From positions 42,440,501 through 42,504,500 of the forward strand of contig NC_091257.1 in assembly GCF_042477335.2 (NCBI RefSeq): a DNA stretch of 64,000 nucleotides, given 5' to 3'. This document shows, piece by piece, positions 57,986 through 64,000 of the stretch; the first letter of the stretch is position 1; the number at the start of each line of letters is the position of its first letter. Both the position numbers and the translations under genes were made by a program. The notes under the pieces were generated by a model that saw only the letters and a list, made by a program, of their open reading frames with translations, was not told the DNA's origin and did not search any database. Source of the stretch: Ovis canadensis (taxonomy: Eukaryota; Chordata; Mammalia; Artiodactyla; Bovidae).

Positions 57986-58498
57986 GCTAAAGCTATTCCC
58001 ATTGTTTACTTTTGGATACAGGTAAGAATAAAATTATGTATCTCTGGGAAATGGCAGAATGACATTTAGCCCTAAATTTAAAAGGGAAAATAAAAAGGCT
58101 GCTATTATTACAGAGTTAGTCCTAAATATTACCTTAATAGAAGGGATTCTAATATCTCCAGCAATGCTTTTGGCAGAACCAGTGTTGGAATCCAGGAGTG
58201 ATGGACCTCAGCCTAGCTAGTTATTAATAGACATTTTGTTGAAATAAATCAATAAAATCAATTTTATATTCTTGAGACTCTTGAGGGCAGTCGGTGACAT
58301 TAGACCTCCTAGTCCTGTTTGAAAGCAGAAACTACTCATTTTGCTATGTAGTCTTTCCAGCTGACCCTGGAGCCCAGGCCAACCCTGGCATTTTGAGGTT
58401 CAGAGCTACGTGGTGAGGTGATCTATGGGGAGGTTCTCTTCATGACCCTAAGTCCCGTCCCCTGGTGTTTTGACACTCTCCCCCTGAACCCCATGCAG

Positions 58499-58701
58499 AA
58501 GCCATGAAGCTAAATAACCAAGCTATGAAAGGGCGATTTGAAGAGCTTTCAGCTTGGACAGAGAAGCAGAAGGAAGAACGCCTTTATTTTGAGACTCAGA
58601 GCAAAGAAGCCAAAGAGCGCTTAACAGCACTGAGCCTTGAAAATGAAAAACTGAAGCAAGAACTCGGAAAACTAACAGGGAAAACTGAAAGGGCATTCGA
58701 G
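58499..58701 (+). CDS. OPTN: Optineurin, second coding exon (residues 56-123)
   Basis: Acceptor CCCCATGCAG ends at 58,498 and donor GAG|GTGAGT ends the exon at 58,701. The first two bases complete Glu56, then the frame reads [19 protein letters not shown] and continues as a Lys/Glu/Leu-rich coiled coil to ...KTERAFE. This is the first coiled-coil part of optineurin, which contributes to dimerisation and to TBK1 binding (human residues 26-103). Position 98 is Thr, where human has Met (site of the M98K variant). The exon ends on a complete codon (phase 0). It is 203 bases long and joins the previous exon without a frame break. Confidence 0.96.
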
Positions 58702-59774
58702 GTGAGTGGACTGATCAGTTGTGACTGATCAGTTGTAATTTTATTATGTTCATATTTGCAGTGGGATCTTACTTGTTTAGATTTCGAGATCAAAACTTTC
58801 AGTTCCAGCTAGATGCTGGCATTATCTTGAAAGAAGAGTGATGAGAAGATTGGTTGCAATTTTAAGGGTCATGTGCAGTCTCTGGTGAAGAAAAGAAATG
58901 GATCAAACTTTGACCTTATTGATTATAGTCAAAGAATGTTATGGCTATAAATCAGTATTTTGTGTTCATTATAGATAGTACAGAAAGACCTGCCTGGAAC
59001 CATTCAAATGTTGAACTTTAGTCCTTGATATAGAATTACATTTTTAAAATCTGTCTCTCAGAATTTTCACTTATTGACTTTGTCCTTTCTCTCCATCTAC
59101 AATAGATTCCTCACTTTGTATTTTACATTTGCTTTTGAAAAATGGTTTGACAGGTATTATTGTGTGATATGAGACTGTAAGGTCGCCACATTTCCACTAA
59201 CTCAAAGAACCTGAGAAATGTGCTTTGATACCCTTGAGAACGGATATCAAAGATGTGAATGAAAAGTCCTGTAGATTTTCCAGAAAGGTCCCAATACTGG
59301 AAGAAGTTGAGATCGGAAGCTGGAGCTCTGGACAGCTTCTTTTAGTGTAGAGGCTCTGTTGAAGCAAACTATAGGCAGGACTCAGAAATGAGTCCTTGGT
59401 ACAAAGAGACACAGGATTCTTCAAAACCCGTGGTCATCAGTTTTTTTCTCTACAAGCTGTGCCTCCCAGGCCCCCACCTGCCCCTTACCTCTCTTAATTT
59501 TTGTTTCATGGACCACTTGAGGTGTTTGTTCATTTTTAATTTAGCCTCTTATCTTCCTGATTTACTGAGGCTCTCAAGACCTCTTACTCACCCTGACCTG
59601 TCTTTGCTGCTGCTTCTGCGGGCACCCCTCCCCCAGCCCCTCAAGCCATTAGGGTTGCCCCTGTGTTCTGTGAGGCACAGGAAAGGGAGCAGGAAGTTTC
59701 CACTGACATCTGCCTTTCAGTCCTCAGGGTGAGGCTGCGGTATGACTGATTCTGTCCTGATTTCACTGAATTAC

Positions 59775-59981
59775 AGACCTGGTGGCTCAGATGGTAAAGC
59801 GTCTGCCTGCAGTGCAAGAGACCCGGGTCCCATCCCCGGGTCGGGAAGATCCCCTGGAGAAGGAAATGGCAATTTACTCCAGTACTCTTGCCTGGAAAAT
59901 CCCATGGACAGAGAAGCCTGGTGGGCTATAGTCCATGCAGTTGCAAAGAGTCAAAAACGACTGATCGACTTCACTTTTCGC
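59775..59981 (+). mobile_element. Bov-tA SINE in OPTN intron
   Basis: Head ACCTGGTGGCTCAGATGG, body, and end CTGATCGACTTCACTTTTCG. Confidence 0.9.
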
Positions 59982-60014
59982 AGACATCATGGTGATCTCT
60001 AAAGAATCCTTTTT

Positions 60015-60468
60015 TTTTTTTCCATTCATTTTTAATTGAAGGATAATTGCTTTACAATATTGTGTTAGTTTCTGACATACATCGGTATGAATCAGCCATA
60101 GGTTTGTGCAGTGGTAAGTCACCGACTCAATGGCCATGAATTTGAGCAAGCTCCAGGAGTTGGTGATGGACAGGGAAGCCTGGTGTGCTGCAGTCCATGG
60201 GGTCGCAAAGAGTTGGACACGACTGAGTGACTGAATTGAACTGAAGTCACTTCAGTCCTGTCCGACTCTTTGCGACCCTATGGACTGTAGCTCGCCAGGC
60301 TCCTCTGTCCATGGGATTCTATAGGCAAGAGTACTGGAATGGGTTGCTATTTCCTTCTCCAGAGGATCTTCCCCAGGGATTGAACCCACATCTTTTACAT
60401 CTCCTGCATTGGCAGCCAGGTTCCTTATCACTAGTGCCACCTGGGAAGCCACCATAGGTATACATATG
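60015..60468 (-). mobile_element. Short L1 3' end carrying nested BovB tail and SINE
   Basis: A 17-bp perfect duplication, TCTAAAGAATCCTTTTT, lies at 59,998-60,014 and 60,469-60,485. It encloses antisense L1 3' end (60,015-60,103 and 60,452-60,468, TAGGTATACATATG). Inside, flanked by CCATAGG on both sides (60,097-60,103 and 60,452-60,458), are a + strand BovB 3' end (about 60,122-60,243) and a - strand Bov-tA (about 60,244-60,450), tail to tail. Confidence 0.9.
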
Positions 60469-60804
60469 TCTAAAGAATCCTTTTTGACTTTTAACTACAG
60501 ATTGCTAGGCAAAGGTCATTAGACTTGCTTTGTATTATAAAATGACATATCAGCCTGGGTACATTTCCAACACAATAGAAACACGGAAAAAGGGAAATTG
60601 TTGTTTCCCGAAGGCTAATCAATGCTAAGTGCTCAAAAAGTGATGAAAGACAGAAATAATTTAGTTGGGCTTGAGATTCCAGAGAATAAACCCTGGGAGT
60701 TTCGTCCAGAAAGATGATGGACAGAGCCTTAACAGTGAAATGAAGAGAAATTTTAAGTGTCGCCTCACAAGGTGTTTTGCAGGTCCATAATTTCGCAAGG
60801 ATAA

Positions 60805-61015
60805 TTAAGTGTTAGTCATTCAGTAATGTCCGACTCTTTGCAACCTCATGCCCTGTAAGCTCCTCTGTCCGACCAGGCTCCATAGAATTCTCCACCCAAG
60901 AATACTGGAGTGGGTTGTCATTCCCTCCTCCAGGGGATCTTCCTGACCGATGAATCAAATACGGGTCTCCTGCATTGCAGGCAGATTCTTTACTGTCTGA
61001 GCCACCAGGGAAGCC
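60805..61015 (-). mobile_element. Bov-tA SINE in OPTN intron
   Basis: An antisense copy ending GAGCCACCAGGGAAGCC. Perfect 9-bp duplication CAAGGATAA at 60,796-60,804 and 61,016-61,024. Confidence 0.94.
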
Positions 61016-62672
61016 CAAGGATAAAGAAGAGATCCACACAATTGCAAAAAAGAAAATTAACCTGACTTCTGAGACTCAAGAGTCATGGCCTTATATCCCT
61101 GGTCCTCAGACACTTGTTTAAAACTCTATTTCCTTCTTTTGTGGAAAGATGGTTTTTCAAAGTCCATTCCACTCAGTGTTCCGCTCAGTGTTCTCAGGAA
61201 GGTCAAGAGGATGGATGTGAAGGTTTCTCACAGGGCGTAGTCTTCCCCTTCCCTACTTGCTTCCTGGTTCCAGCTAGGCAATACCTTTCCTTTTTTTCAT
61301 TTTTATGCCTTTAAATGTATATTTCTGTGGTCTGAATCATTAGCAGGAGAGATTGCACAAGCTTTGAACTTTTCCTTGCAGACCTAACTCTTCAGTTTTA
61401 TGAGTTGCTTTTTCCCAAAGCCTGTGAGAGTTTCCTAGCAAGGGGATGGTCCAGATAAAGGCAGAGCATGGTTCTACCAGTGTGAGGGGCACTTCCATGT
61501 CCCAATTACTACCTAGCCCTCAGTATCTTAACACTTCACGGACTAGCTGGTTTATGGTCCACACACATACCTTTCTGATAATTTTTTGGTTCTACTATGA
61601 GTCTTGGGCCTGTTTACCATTCCTCATGAAATCTGTCAGAGGGTATCTGTGTGTGTATGTGGGTGAGCAGGTGGGTGGGTGAATTTTCAATGATGCAGTC
61701 TTCTGGCAATCTCAAGTATACATATTTCCATAAACCCATGAGGGAAGAAATCAGCAGGCCAAGAAGGCCACAGCTGGATGAGACCACAGAGACCGCATAG
61801 TACCAAGTCTTTCTGATCCAAGAAAACTGAAGCCAAGACATTAAGGGAATCTGTTCAAGGCAACACATGCTCTGATTAGCAGAGTGCAGACTAGAGTCTG
61901 TTCTCCCTTCTCCCAAGTAAAAACAACACATGTCAGCAAGCTCTTTCTTTTATGACTTTGTCATATGTGGTAATTGCAACAGGATGAACACAACAGGCGC
62001 TCGACATTAGGAAAATATTAATGTTTATTAGTTTATCAAGGGAAGCCCATTAATGTTTACAGAGGCCAAAATTAATTTTCCACCCTTGGTACCAGCCTCT
62101 GAATTTTCAGTTTTCTTATTTCTCACCAGATTTACCTTTAGCAACCTTAAAACACCAGCATAGAATATTGTAACAACCAACCTACATGCCTGGGAGGATT
62201 TTGGACCTTTCACTGTGTTTTGCCATCACTGTACTGTCATGCTCTTCATGCTTTGGCTTCTAAGGAGAAATGACAAGTATGAGGAGAGAAGAGGTGGAAG
62301 GAGAAAAAAGGAAAAAGCAAGAGGTTGAGTTGTGGCAGTTCTTTATCCTTATTTTCTGGGATTTGGGTTTGCAGTTTACTAGTCAACCATTGCCAAAGTC
62401 TGGTTGGTTATTTTTGTGATGATCAGATTATTTCTTTCAGCATGTTGAGGAAACCTTGCTTGTCATGAGTTTATTTTAACTTCCTATTATTTTCACACAA
62501 CAAAGTAAATTTTTCCATTGTAAATGGTATGTCAAAATAAATTGCCAAGGAAAAACTAGAATTCCCTACTGTAAAGCACAGCTGTCTTACCAGTAGGCAT
62601 AGAGGCACGCGAGTTTGATGGCCGAGTCCTTGGCTTGATTCATTCATTCACTTTGCTCTGCATTGTCTCCAG

Positions 62673-62855
62673 GACATCATTGGGGACCCTAAGGTCCCCA
62701 AGGCAGAAGTGGAACAAGAAGTGGAACAGCTGAAGACCCAGGTGGCACGCCTCCAAGCTGAAAAGGCAGATCTGCTGGGCATCGTGTCTGAATTGCAACT
62801 CAAGCTGAACTTAGGCGGCTCCTCTGAAGACTCCTTTGTTGAAATCAGGATGGCT
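62673..62855 (+). CDS. OPTN: Optineurin, third coding exon (residues 124-184) with LIR motif
   Basis: Too broken up by intron stops to stand out as a long ORF, but clear from homology. Acceptor TTGTCTCCAG|GAC and donor GCT|GTAAGT bound 183 bases, 61 codons, phase 0 at both ends. It reads [15 protein letters not shown], then a leucine-rich coiled coil ([20 protein letters not shown]), then [12 protein letters not shown]. Counting from the start codon, Phe178-Val-Glu-Ile181 is the LC3-interacting region and Ser177 is the residue TBK1 phosphorylates in human to raise LC3 affinity during selective autophagy. Numbering equals human, so the first 184 residues carry no net indel. The leucine-zipper-like coiled coil and LIR are intact. 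The following exon lies outside the window. Confidence 0.96.
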
Positions 62856-64000
62856 GTAAGTGTGTTGGTTTTGGTTTTGTCTTAAGCAAGTTACAAAACC
62901 TCACCTAGACAACTGCTAGAAATATCACTGCTTCCTTTCAACACGGGAAAACCAAACAGTGGGGAAATTTCAGCGTAGTCAGCATAAATAGAAAACATCA
63001 TGCTTGTGGCTATCACAGCTGAAATGGAAAATACTGATTACCTTTTATGACTGAAGAGATAGTCCTTTTTTCCCCCCAGTACATCCTGAATAATTTATCT
63101 GACCTAAAAAGAGGGAAAAAAAAAAGGTATAAACTTGTTCAGCCCAGGTTTCAAAGCTGTGTTCAGCATTTCACTTAGGTAAGCAGAATCATGATCAGAT
63201 GCAGTAAAATCAAAAGGCTCGCCACTTACTAATCATAGAACCCTCTTTTCAGACAAAGTCTTACGAGGAACGTAGGTATATTAAAAATAAGAAGTGGAGA
63301 AAAGCAAGAGCAGAGGTGCTCTGGTTGTAGCCCCGGGGGATACCCGGCTTCTCCCTCCCCTCCAACAGCAGTTGCTAGGGAAGCGCCAAGAACAGATTCT
63401 GAAGCCAACATTATCTTACTGGCTTTTATGTCCAGCCCCAAATGAAGCAAGCTGGGTGAGGCAGCACAGGCCGGCCTGTTCTGATGGGAAGCATGTGTCG
63501 ACGGGTAGCTGGTGTGTGGGCAGTCCTGCTAGAAGGGAAACATCCTTCTTTGCTACTAGAAAAAAAAATGGAGTACAGATTGAGGGAGATAAGCACAAGA
63601 GGGTCCAATCTTTCACTGTACAGTCAGTCCAGCTTTGTCAGAGCACACGTCTGATACAGGAAGAGAGCTTAACTGTGTGTCTGGAAAAGAAAACCCTACA
63701 TGTAGACAAGTGGGGGTGAGGCAGGGTGAAGTGCACCTTACAGAAAGCTCAACTACTGGATGTGTCTGAAATACCAGAGCATGACTCGCTTTACGTTATC
63801 ATAAAGATGAACAGAAGTGAAAAATGGCTCTTAATAACCCTGCCCCCCATGCCTCTCAGAAATTTTAGATGACTAGGGGCTGAGGTCAAGAGAAAATACT
63901 AATCAGGAAGTACCCTGTGTCAGAGCACTCATTCTGCACATGAGCAAAGATTATGAAAACATTGATCAAAGAGCTTTCACCTTCTGCAAATAACTGATAA
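62856..64000 (+). other. OPTN: OPTN intron following coding exon 3 (partial)
   Basis: Donor GTAAGT at 62,856. No further exon with acceptor and optineurin-like frame was found to the end of the window. No young repeat was recognised. The ORF at 63,294-63,719 has no domain. Confidence 0.65.

Larger units (their letters stand above)
58702..62672 (+). other. OPTN: OPTN intron between coding exons 2 and 3
   Basis: Donor GTGAGT at 58,702; acceptor TTGTCTCCAG ending at 62,672. It holds Bov-tA copies (59,775-59,981; 60,805-61,015), a nested repeat cluster (60,015-60,468) and MIR-like sequence (about 61,790-61,890). The remaining 61,025-62,672 shows no gene. An ATGTGATCAGTT-like direct repeat (GACTGATCAGTTGT twice) lies just after the donor at 58,709-58,738. 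Confidence 0.8.

Overview
The window is ruminant nuclear DNA. It is full of repeat families confined to, or abundant in, Bovidae and their relatives: BovB (RTE-type LINE), Bov-tA and Bov-A2 tRNA-derived SINEs, CHR-type SINEs and bovine-type L1. The repeats do not separate cattle from buffalo, sheep, goat or deer. The only gene I can support is the 5' part of OPTN (optineurin), on the + strand at the right end.

Positions 1-49,700 hold no host gene I can recognise. This stretch is a layered deposit of mobile elements. It includes truncated BovB copies on both strands and a near full-length BovB (about 4,245-8,523) with a second BovB nested inside it. It also includes an inverted pair of closely similar BovB copies (14.8-17.1 kb and 19.1-20.5 kb) and a 385-bp palindrome at 20,987-21,371. 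Two antisense L1 blocks (23.9-33.0 kb) are interrupted by younger insertions. A decayed class II (betaretrovirus-like) endogenous retrovirus on the - strand (33.3-39.5 kb) keeps one LTR, a polypurine tract and env remnants. A solo LTR (40,865-41,352) splits a SINE. Two BovB copies (35,404-38,809 and 45,233-46,171) have inverted 5' parts between target-site duplications, as twin priming produces. Every long ORF in this part is explained by BovB reverse transcriptase or endonuclease, L1 or retroviral sequence, or is an antisense shadow of these. In human, the neighbour on this side of OPTN is CCDC3. No CCDC3 exon was recognised here.

Positions 50,640-51,250 form a GC-rich, TATA-less, CpG-island promoter with six GC boxes and a perfect palindromic NF-kB site, followed by a probable non-coding first exon with a short uORF. 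After an intron of about 6.4 kb come three coding exons of OPTN: 57,466-57,631, 58,499-58,701 and 62,673-62,855. They join in frame to give residues 1-184, which include the N-terminal TBK1-binding and coiled-coil part and end just after the LC3-interacting motif F178-V-E-I181 with the TBK1-target position Ser177. The rest of the gene lies beyond the window.

I found no new biological system. The points most worth checking are the palindrome, the two 5'-inverted BovB copies, the nested BovB, the solo LTR inside a SINE, a 30-bp LTR-edge match in opposite orientation, and the kB site and uORF of OPTN. Repeat boundaries were set by eye; those with target-site duplications are good to a few bases, the others to about 10-30.
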